Shown: positions 44,411 through 55,820 of the stretch, piece by piece | Layout of the letters: every line of letters begins with the position of its first letter | Numbering within the stretch: the first letter of the stretch is position 1 | Assembly (NCBI RefSeq): GCF_035594125.1 | Contig: NC_087197.1 | Location: 5,865,352 to 5,929,351 of the forward strand | Reading direction: 5' to 3' | Length of the DNA: 64,000 bases | Source of the DNA: Scylla paramamosain | Taxonomy: Eukaryota > Arthropoda > Malacostraca > Decapoda > Portunidae | Program-made: the position numbers and the translations under genes | Notes under the pieces: generated by a model | Told to the model about the DNA's origin: nothing | Database searches by the model: none | What the model saw: the letters and a program-made list of their open reading frames with translations, nothing else

Positions 44411-44807
44411 ACTTTGTCATCCCAAAATTACGAGACTATTTCACTTTGTAAGGAACTAAGAATTTGAAGGTGTAAAGAAAGTTTGTATCCAATGTTCTAT
44501 TTGTTCAGAATTGAAACCTGCATTCTTCCATAAGCCTAAAGCCAGAAACCCTAAACCAACAGAAAGCCTAAAACCAACCTGCACTCGAAACAAGCATTTG
44601 TTCACAGCTATTGATGAATACTCTAGATTTCCCTTTGCTCTTCCTTGTCGAGACATGTCTGCACAGACAGTAATATCCTGTTTCCACAAGATATTCTCAT
44701 TGTTTGGTTATCCTTCTTCTATTAATTCAGATTAATTTAGCACAATTTATATCCCGAGAAGTTCAACAATTTCTCATGGAACATGGTGTAGTTATGACTC
44801 ATTCCGC
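44411..44807 (+). pseudogene. Gypsy-B integrase, N-terminal part only
   Basis: The zinc-finger end reads KVCIQCSICSELKPAFFHKP, then HLFTAIDEYSRFPFALPCRD (first catalytic D in AIDEYSRF) and YPSSINSD (second D), then FISREVQQFLMEHGVVMTHS. It stops at 44807 where a GC-rich segment begins; the third acidic residue and C-terminus are gone. Confidence 0.82.
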
Positions 44808-45154
44808 GGCGGCAGAGGGAAGCCGGCCGGGAGTGAAGGCGGTGGCTAACCGGTATTGTCTCCAAGGCAAGGGAGTGGAGGGGGCGGGGAGAGCGGTGGC
44901 GGAGGGGAAGGTAGAGGCGAATATACCGTGAGTGATGGCAGCGCTGCGGGCGCCTGGGAAGCGCCGCTGGACTCTTGCCCTTGGATCCGGTCGCAGGCAC
45001 CACCCTCAGGGCGTCGTAGGAGAGGCAAGCCGACCAGCCGCGGGTGCGGCAGGCATAGAGCCGCACCCAACGGTGCCACTGGCCGTGGCATACTGGCGGG
45101 ACTCGGCTGGTGTGGGTCGTGGTCCGGCGGGAGGCGGGCGGCCTTCATGAAGAT
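44808..45154. other. GC-rich segment of unknown origin in the inverted-repeat loop
   Basis: About 350 bp, much richer in G+C than its AT-rich neighbours (GGCGGCAGAGGGAAGCCGGC, GCGGGAGGCGGGCGGCC). Frames are open in several phases, as expected from GC content, and I recognise no protein. It lies exactly between broken integrase and the start of the inverted arm. Confidence 0.6.
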
Positions 45155-45176
45155 GCAAATCTTGCATCTTCATGAA
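45144..45176. repeat. Snap-back palindrome at the inner edge of the right arm
   Basis: TTCATGAAGATGCAA, spacer ATC, then its exact inverse complement. The first half is also a direct copy of 43075-43089 in the left arm. Confidence 0.95.
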
Positions 45177-45426
45177 ATCCTCTCCTAAAATTACTTTAAT
45201 AAATTAGGAAGTACAAAGAATCTGAACTGAGGGTAACTGAGATGTTTGACCTTCAAATCAGCAACACAATATCCTAAAGTTGTTGATACATCAGATAAAG
45301 CCAAAACTATTTTCTCTTTAGAAAACTTTACTGAGACATGTAATAGTTCAGTAACACAAGGATGTAAGAAACCTGACTTACTCCCACTACCCAACAGAGC
45401 AGTCATACTAAGACCATTGATTGTTA
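45155..45426 (-). pseudogene. Inverted copy of the gypsy-B protease end
   Basis: On the minus strand it reads ALTINGLSMTALLGSGSKSG and continues to FRFFVLPNLLK, with two residue differences from the left copy (DVSTTLGYCVAD versus DVSITLGYCVVD). The same D-to-G loss is present, so that mutation predates the duplication. Confidence 0.88.
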
Positions 45427-45666
45427 AGGCCTGTCCACACCAGGAAACATTGTTTGGAAACAATGTTTTCCAACTGTTTCCAAGTTACCCAACAGTTTGG
45501 AAACAGTTTCCCATCTGTTAGGAAACTGTTGGAAACAGCTGGGAAACAAAGTCAGCAAACTGTTTCCAAGCTGTTTGGAAACGGTTTCCTAACAATATTT
45601 AACGTGTATTTGTTTCCCATCCAGAATGGGAAACAAATACACGAGCCCATCCAGAATGGGAAACAC

Positions 45667-45703
<37 letters not shown>

Positions 45704-45707
45704 CGGA

Positions 45708-46048
45708 AGTGATGAATCATGACGCTTGGAGTGACAATACCATGTGGTCAGCAGAGAAAATTCTAGAACTTATTAAATTGTTTCATTTATCCCCAGCAAT
45801 GCGGGATGTGATTATGGGAATAAGATGAAGAAGATGGATGCCTTGACGGTTATTGCTGATAAACTTTCTGCAGGCGTAAATGAAACAGAAAATAAAATAA
45901 AGGCCATCAGAAGGGAGCATGTGAAACTCACTTCACTGAAAAGAAGTGGAGTTTCCCCCAAGAAGTGCTCATGGTTTGGCTACGAGCCCCTCCTGTTTTT
46001 TGCTGCAAGCCTGTCAACAGACTCAACAGAGAGAGAGGTAAGCTGATG
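45708..46048 (+). pseudogene. Harbinger 2 MADF-type accessory protein
   Basis: MNHDAWSDNTMWSAEKILEL then LSPAMRDVIM, the same one-base shift as in copy 1, then MKKMDALTVIADKLSAGVNE and SLKRSGVSPKKCSWFGYEPL, LLFFAASLSTD. Here the C-terminal WFGYEPLLFF motif is in frame, because copy 1 has lost one base. Copy 2 therefore keeps more of the ancestral state in this gene. Confidence 0.84.
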
Positions 46049-46081
46049 GTATCAATAGTATCATTGTTATTATTATTATTA

Positions 46082-46118
<37 letters not shown>

Positions 46119-46164
46119 CATTATTATTATTGTTATTATTATTATTGTTATGTTATTATTATTA

Positions 46165-46203
<39 letters not shown>

Positions 46204-46383
46204 GTTATTATTATTATCTAAACGTAATTGTTGCGAAAAAAAAGTAAAAAAAATATGGCATCTATGTATGCAATTTAATGTAATTAATGCAGATTCACGG
46301 ATCTCTATTATCACTACAGTAGTAGAGATCCGTGTGCACAACAGATATCTACAGCTAGATTTACAGGGAAACTGTTTAGCCTA

Positions 46384-47220
46384 GGCTTATGCATAATCAT
46401 CCTGCCAAGGAACACGTCCTTCTGCTGAGAGAAAGTAATCTCTAAACTCTTTCCTTATATCTTGTGCATCCTCAGTATTCCTTCGTGGTATATTTTGCAA
46501 ATTAATAAACCCTTCACCTTCCTTAATTTCTGCTCTCCACGATCCTGCAGTTATCGTGGCATTATCCACATCTGAGTCAAACGTACCAGGTGGTGAATAA
46601 TCATTTCTCGACTCCACATTCCTGCAAAGAAAATTATGCAAATATACGCATGGTAGAGTAACACTCAACTTTGTCCGGGTGTAATGCAATAGGTTTTAGA
46701 AATACTCTGAACTTAGATGCTAAGATTCCAAACACATTTTCGACAATTCTCCGTGCTCTACACAATCTGTAATTAAAGATTCTTTCAGGGGAAGACGTTT
46801 ATAGAATTCCTGGAAATGATTTCAATAAGTAACATGACAAAGCAAAGGCGTCACCTCCAACCAACAGGTATGGCACAGGAATGGGCCCTTCTACGAGAAG
46901 CTGGTCTAGAGGTAGCCTGAGCCGCTTCTGTTCTAGTTTTCCATATAGAGTTGTATATTTAAACACACCTTCATCAGAAATTCTGCCTTGACCTCATACG
47001 TCTGCATAAATAAACTGGTAATCTGCATTTACACAGGCCATGAGTACAATACTATGTGACCCTTTATAGTTGTAGAATAGGCTTCCACTATTCTTCGGCG
47101 CTTGAATTTGAACGTGCTTCCAGTCTAGTGCACCAATACGGTGTGGAAAGTTCCATCTGTGGGCGAACCCATTTGATGCTTCCATCCAATCTTCTTCCGT
47201 AGCAGACATCTGAAGAGAGA
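46384..47220 (-). pseudogene. Harbinger 2 transposase, second exon only
   Basis: On the minus strand: MSATEEDWMEASNGFAHRWN, GALDWKHVQIQAP, YKGSHSIVLMACVNADYQF and the same TGA after YADV, the same stop after FPGI, then the C-terminal frame 46387-46689, identical in residues to copy 1. Differences include Thr to Ser in the YKGTHS motif. Shared stops show the gene was dead before duplication. Confidence 0.9.
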
Positions 47221-47238
47221 TATACGCATTCAGTGACT

Positions 47239-47306
<68 letters not shown>

Positions 47307-47373
47307 ACACACTACGATTCCCCTGTGATTGGCATGATACGAAAAGGAGGAGGATGACCATGGATTCCTAATC

Positions 47374-47448
<75 letters not shown>

Positions 47449-47865
47449 GAGATAATACAATACGTGAGGGGATGGAATGTGAAGCGAAAGACTGATTATT
47501 TTTAAGAATAATAATGAGGAAGGTAACACCAGCAACAGTAGCAACTACAAACAACAATAATAGTGACAAGCAACAATAATAGTAGTAATAATAACAAGAA
47601 TGTATAGCAATGATAACAATAATAATTATATGAAAAACTAAAATCTAGTTAATAATAGTAAGACCACTGCTAACATAAAAACAACAACGACAACGACAGT
47701 AATGACAATGTTTCTCTTCCCTTTCAGGATGCTGAAGTTGATTCTGAGCAAGAAATTGATGCTGTAATTGAGAATCCACATCAAGATGAAACACCTCAAA
47801 ACGCTTCTCAACGCATCGTTCGTCGGCATTTCACTTGATGAAGTCTCTAGCAGAAAATGTCACTA

Positions 47866-47970
47866 ACTGCATGCCTCCCCTCCTCCTGCGGCCTCGCTGC
47901 ACAAGACTTTCTTCCTTCTCTCACCCCTATTCTGTCTACCTCTCTAATGCAAGAGTTAACCAGTATTCTC
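47866..47970 (+). mobile_element. LINE-A C-terminal fragment between inverted arm and LTR
   Basis: ACTGCATGCCTCCCCTCCTC through ATTCTCAA, matching 57127-57232. It is truncated at both ends and wedged between Harbinger 2 and the 3' LTR. Confidence 0.86.
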
Positions 47971-47972
47971 AA

Positions 47973-48205
47973 GCACTATGGTATCGAAGCACTTGGTCTT
48001 AATATTAAGGGGCTCATGAAGGTCACCTTTACCCTCGAAGCTTCATTAAATTGTTTCATTATCTTATTCTTAAGTGTTCTATGAACCTGCTCTGCCTACT
48101 TCAGTTAGATCAAATTCAGAGATCATTCAAGTAACTCCTCTGCTGTTGTTTCGCTGACTAAAACCTTATATTAAGGAAGAGCAACTGTTATTACCCTTAC
48201 AACAA
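47973..48205 (+). repeat. 3' LTR of gypsy-B (first about 20 bp missing)
   Basis: It matches 38176-38405 in the same orientation with about 90% identity by eye. The TGTGGGGG start is replaced by LINE-A sequence. Confidence 0.82.
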
Positions 48206-49802
<1,597 letters not shown>

Positions 49803-49831
49803 TAAGAACGTAAGAACATAAGAAATAAGGG
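49803..49831 (-). mobile_element. CR1-like LINE 3' tip, 29 bp (copy 4)
   Basis: On the minus strand it reads CCCTTATTTCTTATG then TTCTTACGTTCTTATG, identical in layout to the ends of copies 1-3. It is the extreme 3' end only, and sits exactly where satellite 1 changes strand. Confidence 0.8.
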
Positions 49832-49863
49832 TTAGGTACCAAAACGCCAAAATACATGCAGAG
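49832..49863 (+). repeat. Satellite 1 array, short forward piece before BEL/Pao-2
   Basis: TTAGGTACCAAAACGCCAAA and ATACATGCAGAG; the monomer continues at 55821 after the BEL element. Confidence 0.8.
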
Positions 49864-50214
49864 TGTTAAGAATATAATTGCACCAATGAATAGTATGCAG
49901 TCTACCTCAGGCCATTTCTTAGTTGTTGAGTTCCCCCTACCACTACCAACTTTGATTTTTCACCTGTTGTTGAGGAATACCATTATTATTTCTTCTACTC
50001 TTTATTAGAAAAATATTTAGTGAAAATGTATTTGTATGAATTACTACATTGTGCTACATTTTTATTGTGCCTTGAAAAGGACGGTAAATATTTGTCAATT
50101 TTCTATTCTTGTATGCTAGTGAACGAAATACTGCTCGCAAATTGGCCGCCCTTTCAACAAAGCTTCTTCCCATGTATTTGGTTAAGACGTTACCTCATTT
50201 TTTTTTCTTTTTTT
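49864..50214 (+). repeat. 5' LTR of BEL/Pao-2
   Basis: TGTTAAGAATATAATTGCAC to the T-run at 50196-50214, followed by the primer site CGGTGCCCAGACCCGGGA (50215-50232). Confidence 0.72.
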
Positions 50215-50280
50215 CGGTGCCCAGACCCGGGAATCCTTCAGATGAAGTGGACAAGAAGATATTTATACCCGGATAAGCTG

Positions 50281-51180
50281 TGAGTAAGATATCGAACGAT
50301 GTGGAAGAGACTAAGAAGAGGAGGGTGGCGGCGAGAGGTGGATCACACGCAGTGTCAAGGTGTTGCAAAAATTGTTTAAGAATGATACTACCAACTTTGA
50401 GATCTTAGATGCTGCTGTTAGTGTTTTGGAGAAGAGACTTGGAATTTTTGATGACCGTCAGGCGGAAGTGGAGCTACTGTTGGAGGACCCTGTTGTGTTG
50501 TGTATGGATGAAACTGACAGATTTCACAAGTTTGCTAGGAAGATTTAAGCCGAGGCAACGAAATGCTTGTGAGGTCCAAGGGATGAGAGTGACTATGCAT
50601 CTGCTTCTACTAAGGAAATGTCAGAGGTGAAATTACCTCGACTTGAGCTTCCTGAGTATACTGGTGACTTAGCAGAATGGCAGTCTTTCTGGGGCAAATT
50701 TGAGGCTTTAGTTGACCAAAGTGAGCAAATATAGTTATTTGTAGTTACTTCTACAAGGGGAAACACTGTCTGTCATCCAGGGCTTGGCTCTTTCTTCTGC
50801 TAATTATAAGGTGGTTTGTAACCTGATGAAAGAAAGATTTGGTCGTTTTGAGAGAATAATTTTTGCCCTAATCAATGTGATTCTCTGTGAAAACTACAAG
50901 ACCAGCTATTGTGTCATGTAAGAGGCTTCATAGGTCTTGGGATCAACGATGACCAGTATGGTGTGGTGTGGACTCCAGTCATCCTGTCTCGACTTAAGTT
51001 GGATATTCATGACCGAGAGAAAGTTAAGCAAGCAGGTTTTTGTTTCGAGTGTCACGGGACATGTTTCCAAAGGCTATAAAGGTAGAGTTAAGTGTACTCT
51101 GTGTAATGGATATCAAAAATATTTAATTTTGTAAAGCTGGCAAATCTTTTCATGAAACTAATAATTCTCCAGGTAAACAG
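50281..51180 (+). pseudogene. BEL/Pao-2 Gag remnants
   Basis: 50360-50548 encodes an N-terminal helix (NFEILDAAVSVLEKRLGIFD, VELLLEDPVVLCMDETDRF). Then KLPRLELPEYTGDLAEWQSF and FWGKFEALVDQS (about 50620-50720) show the DUF1759-type domain. VICNLMKERFGRFERIIFA-type text follows near 50815-50870 in another frame. A decayed knuckle lies near 51040-51110. Many stops. Confidence 0.75.
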
Positions 51181-51223
51181 ATTTTCACCCAAAAATCTAA
51201 TGAATAAGTAAGTGAAAGTGATG

Positions 51224-51262
51224 ATTTACTGCATCACTTCAAAGTGAAGTGATGCAGTAAAT
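51224..51262. repeat. Perfect 39 bp palindrome (18 bp arms, 3 nt spacer)
   Basis: ATTTACTGCATCACTTCA, spacer AAG, then the exact inverse complement, inside BEL/Pao-2 before the protease. Confidence 0.97.
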
Positions 51263-51319
51263 ACTAAAGTTGGGCATGTTGGGATCTCTCAGGATCAGAG
51301 ACTAAAAAAAGTCTACTGT

Positions 51320-51570
51320 AGTACAGACAGCTAAAATCAAAGTTCTAAGAAAAGGGGAAGATTCTGTTGAGGCTATGGTAATGTTTGATTTGACAGCGGA
51401 TACCACCTTAATAAGATTTGACTTTGTTAGAAGAATAAAGCCTAAGTGGATTACATCTAAGTATGCTTCCTACTCAGCCTTTGGAAACAAGAAATCACGA
51501 GGCAGCAAAGAATAGAATGTGTATGACGTGGATCTGATTGATACTCATTGATACCGTTCTATTTTGACTG
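51320..51570 (+). pseudogene. BEL/Pao-2 protease remnant
   Basis: KVLRKGEDSVEAMVMFDLTA then DTTLIRFDFVRRIKPKWI and YASYSAFGNKKSRGS. The active site D-S-G has become D-L-T, so it is dead. Aligned by eye with 25060-25230 in BEL/Pao-1. Confidence 0.75.
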
Positions 51571-51769
51571 TTTTTAAAATTATGTCCATTTGTCCGCCCT
51601 TGAGTCGTCAACGGGCACCTGATGATGTTTTGCAGTCCCTTTCACATCTATAGTTAGCTGATGCCTATGGATATGATCGTAGCCTCACTTTCGATATAAT
51701 GGTTGGTGTGGATAATTATTGGAGATATTTTTAAGCAAATAGTGTTGTGAAATTTTAGGATTTAATAAT

Positions 51770-52740
51770 CCATGAATCAAAGTTTGGTTGGATATTGTCT
51801 GGTTCTTATTTGAAGGCTCATGGGGAGAGTGTATCTCATCAGATGTTATGCATAAATGCAGCTAAATATGTCAGTGAATCTTATCTGCTTAAATTCTGGT
51901 ATTTAGAAAGTGTGGGTATTTATACAAAGAAAGATACACCTGTATTCAAAGACTCAGTGTTAGATACTTTTGAGGATACAATTCAGTATGTTAATGACAA
52001 ATATGAGGTAGCTTTACTTTGGAAAAATAAAGATGCAAGGTTAGATTTACTTGATAATGAGATTGTCTGTACTCAATTATAAATTTGAGAAAAATCCTGA
52101 TCTGAAATAAAAATATGACAAAGTACTCAATACTTATGAGAAGCAAAATATTATTGTTGAGGTTCCTCAGTCTGAAATGGGAAGTCTTTATCCCACTTAC
52201 TATATGCCACATGGGCCTGTAATTAAAGACTGTTTCCACAAAAATTATTCCTGTGTTTGATGCTTCAGCAGCTGGACCTAATGGTATTTCACTAAATGAC
52301 TGTTTGGAGTCTGGTCCATCACTAATTCCTGATCTTGTTGAAATTTTACTAAGATTTAGGAGATGGAATGTTGCTTTGACTGCAGGTATTAATTACAAAG
52401 GCTTTTTTTTTGCAGATTGGAGTTCAACGCCCTAACCAGGATGTTAATCTTTTTTTCTTCTTTTTTGGCAATGTGGCGATATAGTGTGTGTGATGAGGTT
52501 TGTGAGAGTGCCATTTGGTAATAGCAGTAGTCCATTTTCATTGAATGCCCCTCTTCAACATCACCTTGATTCTTACCCTGATACAGTTACTGTACAAGAG
52601 CTTCAGGAAAACTTGTATGTTGATGGTTGGCTTTCGGGAGCAGATACTATTAAAGAAGCCAGTAAAATTCTTAGTGGAGCTCAAAACATGTTATTAGATG
52701 TTGGCATGACTTTAACCAGGTGGCTCACTAACAATATTTT
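51770..52740 (+). pseudogene. BEL/Pao-2 connection and reverse transcriptase
   Basis: 51795-52082 carries FGWILSGSYLKAHGE-type connection and DTFEDTIQYVNDKYEVALLW. RT fragments: [36 protein letters not shown] and [18 protein letters not shown] (block A Asp lost: family TGDITKAFLQ). After an inserted T/C-rich stretch (52405-52480) come MRFVRVPFGNSSSPFSLNAP and NLYVDGWLSGADTIKEA. The catalytic YVDD is YVDG. A (TTTA)n run (52739-52790) interrupts the thumb. Confidence 0.85.
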
Positions 52741-52754
52741 ATTTATTTATGTAT

Positions 52755-52785
<31 letters not shown>

Positions 52786-52790
52786 TTTTG
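52739..52790. repeat. (TTTA)n microsatellite in BEL/Pao-2
   Basis: ATTTATTT units, about 50 bp, inside the RT/RNase H region. Confidence 0.95.
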
Positions 52791-52799
52791 GTTAATCAG

Positions 52800-53530
52800 C
52801 ATTATCAGTATATTAGATATGAGGTTGATGAGGTAACTAAGTTGTTGGGAATGTATTGGAACACCTCTTAAGATGTGTTTTCATTTAAAGGACTCAACTT
52901 GGGTGATAAATTTGATTTAAATTTCACCAAGAGAAATGCATTAAGTTTAATTGCTAGACTGCTTGATCCACTCGGTTTGGTGAGTCCTCTCACTGTGTAT
53001 GCTAAAATACTGTTTCAGGAAATTTGGCATCTTGGACTTGGTTGGGATGAAACCTTAACACATGATTTGCAACTGAAGTTTCAGTATTAGATTAATAGTA
53101 TTGAGACCATAAATATCTCTGAAATTAATAGATGTTATTTTCCAGGTCTGTCCTTAAGTTCAGTTGAACTTTTGGAAGTACATGTTTTCAGTGATGCCTC
53201 TGAGAAAGGTTATAGTACCATTTTGTACCTACGTGTACCTGAATCACAGGAGTTCCATGTATCCTTTGTTATGTCCAGAATAAAAGTGGCTCCTATCAAG
53301 CGGTTTACTTTACCTCAGATGGAATTACTTGGAGCCTTGTTGAGTGCTCGTCTCATTCATTTTCTAAGACCAGTCTTACATTTACCTGATAGTGTAAGAT
53401 TAGCTTGCTGGACAGATTCTAAAGTTGCTTTGTCTTGGATAAAGGGTAATCCCACAAAATGGAAAATATTTGTTGCTAACAGAGTAACTGAAATACAAAC
53501 ATTACCAGGGCAATGGCCCCAGTAACTGGG
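52800..53530 (+). pseudogene. BEL/Pao-2 connection and RNase H
   Basis: 52875-53090: FTKRNALSLIARLLDPLGLV and LFQEIWHLGLGWDETL. 53172-53525: VHVFSDASEKGYSTILYLRV (D of SDAS), LPQMELLGALLSARL (E), LACWTDSKVALSWIKGNPTK (D of TDS) and FVANRVTEIQTLPG. The RNase H frame is intact over about 115 codons, the best-kept part of this element. Confidence 0.88.
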
Positions 53531-54850
53531 ACCATTGTCCTGGTATGGATAACCCTGCTCATCTGATGATCCGAGGTGTTTTGGCTGATGAACTGATTTC
53601 AAATGATATGTGGCTAAGAGGTCCCAAATGGTTAATTTAATTCTTCATGTTTCTGTGCTGGAGTTAATGTTGATGATGAGGGACACAATTTTGCTCTTCC
53701 CAAAGAAGAATTTAAGGGGAAAGGAGTTGCTACGACTCTTAATGAAAAAGCCACACCTGTATTTGACTTTAGCAGATATAGTGATTTCACCGAGGTTATG
53801 GATCTTGTTGCCAGGGTTAGGAGATTCATTCATAACTGTAAACCTAATGGCAATAAATAATCAGGCTCTTTTACTTATGAGGAGTTGAGTCAGGCAAAGG
53901 ACTACATTTTCATCTGTGTTCTGAAAGAAAGCTGTAACAAAGAAAAACATGCTTTGTCACAAAGAAAACCTCTTGCAAGAAATTTTTCCCTGAAAGAACT
54001 TAATCCCTTTCTAGATTCTAATGGATTATTGAGAATCAAAGGTAGATTACAGCACTCTGACCTGAGTTATAACAGCAAGCACCCCATTATTATTCCTAAT
54101 TGTCATGTTGCATAACTCATAGTGCAGTTTCAGCATAAACTTTTCAAGCATGCCGGTGTTCATACCCTCATGTCTACCATCAGAAACTCTTAGTGGATTA
54201 TTGGATTAAGACAAGTAGCTAAAATAATTTATAAAGAATGTGTTGCAAGAGATTTGGTTCTAGACCATGTTGCCAGCCAGCTCCATCTTTGCCAGAACTG
54301 AGTTAAATCCACCGACCCCTTTTCCATAATTGGATCGGATTATGCAGGCCCTTTGTTTGCAGTCGATCAACTATCTAAGGAATTGTATATTTTATTATTT
54401 ACATGTGTTGTCACAAGATATGTTCATTTAGAGTTAATAGACTCACTTTCAGTACCTGATTGCATTTTGACAATATGTAGATTTTCTGCCAGGCGTTGAC
54501 TCCCATCTGTGATGTACTCAGATAATGCCAAGACTTTTATATGTATTGGCAATATGTTTCAGCAATATTTTAGTATAATGAACCCTGAGTGGAAGTTCAT
54601 TGCTCCCAGATATCTATGCTGGGGAGGTGGGGAGGTCGGTAGGAACGGCTTGTGATGTCAGTGAAATCTGCTTTTAGGAAATCTCTTGGCACTAGATGTT
54701 TGACTAAATGTGAACTTGAAACAACTTTGATTGAAGTAGACGCTTGCATCAATTCAAGACCTCTTACTTATGTAAATGAAGATCCTGATGTAAGTGACCT
54801 TTTAACACCCTCACATTTTCTAATTGGTCGAGTTGCAAAATTTTAGCCTC
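53531..54850 (+). pseudogene. BEL/Pao-2 integrase
   Basis: 53885-54115: SQAKDYIFICVLKESCNKEK and NFSLKELNPFLDSNGLLRIK, then HSDLSYNSKHPIIIPNCH (start of the zinc-binding part). The core in shifted frames has GSDYAGPLFAVD (family GVDYAGPLF), YSDNAKTFI (second D) and a GGGEVGRNGL remnant where WWERLVRS is expected, so the third catalytic E cannot be confirmed. 54652-54846: VKSAFRKSLGTRCLTKCELE, INSRPLTYVNEDPD and LLTPSHFLIGRVAKF. Confidence 0.84.
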
Positions 54851-55240
54851 AGATTTCTGATAAGCATATAAATGTCAGTAGCAAAGACTTAAATGAAAGG
54901 AAAATTGTTCGGAAAAGGCAACTCAATAGATTTTGGAAAATGTGGAGTGATGACTATCTGAAGAATTTGCCACCAACAGTGAAGTGATTTAAATCTAATT
55001 GCAATGTAAAGAAGGGTTCTGTTGTGTTGTTAAGGGCCTTTGAGCATTATTACTAATTCATTTCGTGGCAGTGATGATACAGTAAGGTGTGTAAATGTAA
55101 AAACTGCCAAAGGAGTGTTGTGTAGACCTGTTCAGAAATTACATGATTTAGAGATGTTTTATGATGCAAACAGTGCCAAAAATTATTCAAAGGTTCCCAT
55201 GGAGTTATCTATACAAGACAAGGAAGAATGATGAAACTGA
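54851..55240 (+). pseudogene. BEL/Pao-2 DUF5641-type C-terminal domain
   Basis: RQLNRFWKMWSDDYLKNLPP, then CNVKKGSVVLL and SFRGSDDTVRCVNVKTAKGV, LCRPVQKLHDLEMF. Stops and shifts are present (for example at 54987). Confidence 0.82.
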
Positions 55241-55451
55241 AAATCTTGAACAGGTAAAGATAAAAAAGAAGAGGCGTGTGGTTAAGTCACGTACTGTACT
55301 TGATTTGTGAATGTTTTCCTTGTGAAAATGAGATTACTCATGTATATCTATTGTTATTAATTCGGTGGACTGGAACTTATTATTTGTGGTACAAGATTAT
55401 GATTGCACATGTTTTGTTTGATAGGAGCTTGAGTGCTCCTATGGTGGGGAA

Positions 55452-55820
55452 TATAATTAAGAATATAATTGTACCAATGAATATTGTGCAGTCTGCCGCA
55501 GGCTATTTCTTAGTTGTGTAGTTCCCCTTACCACTACCAAGTTTCTTTGATTTCTCACCAGTTGTTGAGGAATATCAGTATTATTTCTTCTAGTCTTTTA
55601 TTGAACGACTTATAGTAAAATGTATTTGTATGAATTATTGTATTGCGCTGCGCTACATATTTATTGTCCCTTGGAAAGGACGGTAAATATTTACGATTTT
55701 TCTATTTTTGTATGTTACTGAACGAAATACAGCTCGTAAAATGGCCGCCCTTGGGTTTCCTTTCAACAAAGCTTCCTTCCATGTATTTCATTAAGACATC
55801 ATCTCATTTTCTATATATAG
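55452..55820 (+). repeat. 3' LTR of BEL/Pao-2
   Basis: Follows the purine run GGTGGGGAA. It matches 49864-50214 with many substitutions and indels and ends near TCTATATATAG, where satellite 1 resumes. Confidence 0.75.

Larger units (their letters stand above)
45155..47865 (-). repeat. Right arm of the large inverted repeat
   Basis: 2711 bp, inverse complement of 40474-43096. The size difference lies in microsatellites: the (CA)n at 47243-47300 is longer than its partner at 41031-41065, and the (TTA)n at 46065-46218 is interrupted differently from 42090-42197. It ends at CACTA (47865), where LINE-A sequence follows with a few shared bases. Confidence 0.95.
45427..47865 (-). mobile_element. 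Harbinger 2, inverted and truncated copy
   Basis: It starts with the terminal repeat AGGCCTGTCCACACCAGGAA preceded by TTA (the complement of TAA). It lacks the 1064 bp that hold the first transposase exon and the other terminal repeat. Because the flanking gypsy protease is copied with it, this is a duplication, not an independent insertion. Confidence 0.93.
38156..48205 (+). mobile_element. Ty3/gypsy-B retrotransposon with nested Harbinger and inverted duplication
   Basis: LTRs at 38156-38405 and 47973-48205 lie in the same orientation and differ at roughly 20 of 230 positions. They enclose gag, protease, RT, RNase H and part of integrase in the ordinary gypsy order. The unit splits one reverse satellite 1 monomer: GTTTTTGGTAATG on the left and TTTCCATAAAAGGTGTTTCG on the right after an AT run. 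Inside are a LINE-A tail, a PIF/Harbinger element, a GC-rich segment and an inverted copy of protease plus Harbinger that replaces the rest of integrase and the 3' part. Confidence 0.85.
49864..55820 (+). mobile_element. BEL/Pao-2 retrotransposon, old, with both LTRs
   Basis: LTR-like sequence at 49864-50214 recurs at about 55452-55820 (AAGAATATAATTG, CCACTACCAA, GGACGGTAAATATTT) with more divergence than in BEL/Pao-1. The internal region has the same domain series as BEL/Pao-1 but is far more decayed. It splits one forward satellite 1 monomer (ATGCAGAG on the left, GACCCAATATGGG on the right), so insertion was clean. Confidence 0.9.

Noticed and set aside
44856..45188. 110-codon frame in the GC-rich block as a host gene
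   Set aside because: All phases are open because of the GC content, there is no recognisable motif, and the frame runs into the inverted protease copy.
45427..47865. Harbinger 2 as an independent insertion
   Set aside because: The gypsy protease flank is duplicated with it and both copies share the same stops, so it was copied as part of a larger segment.
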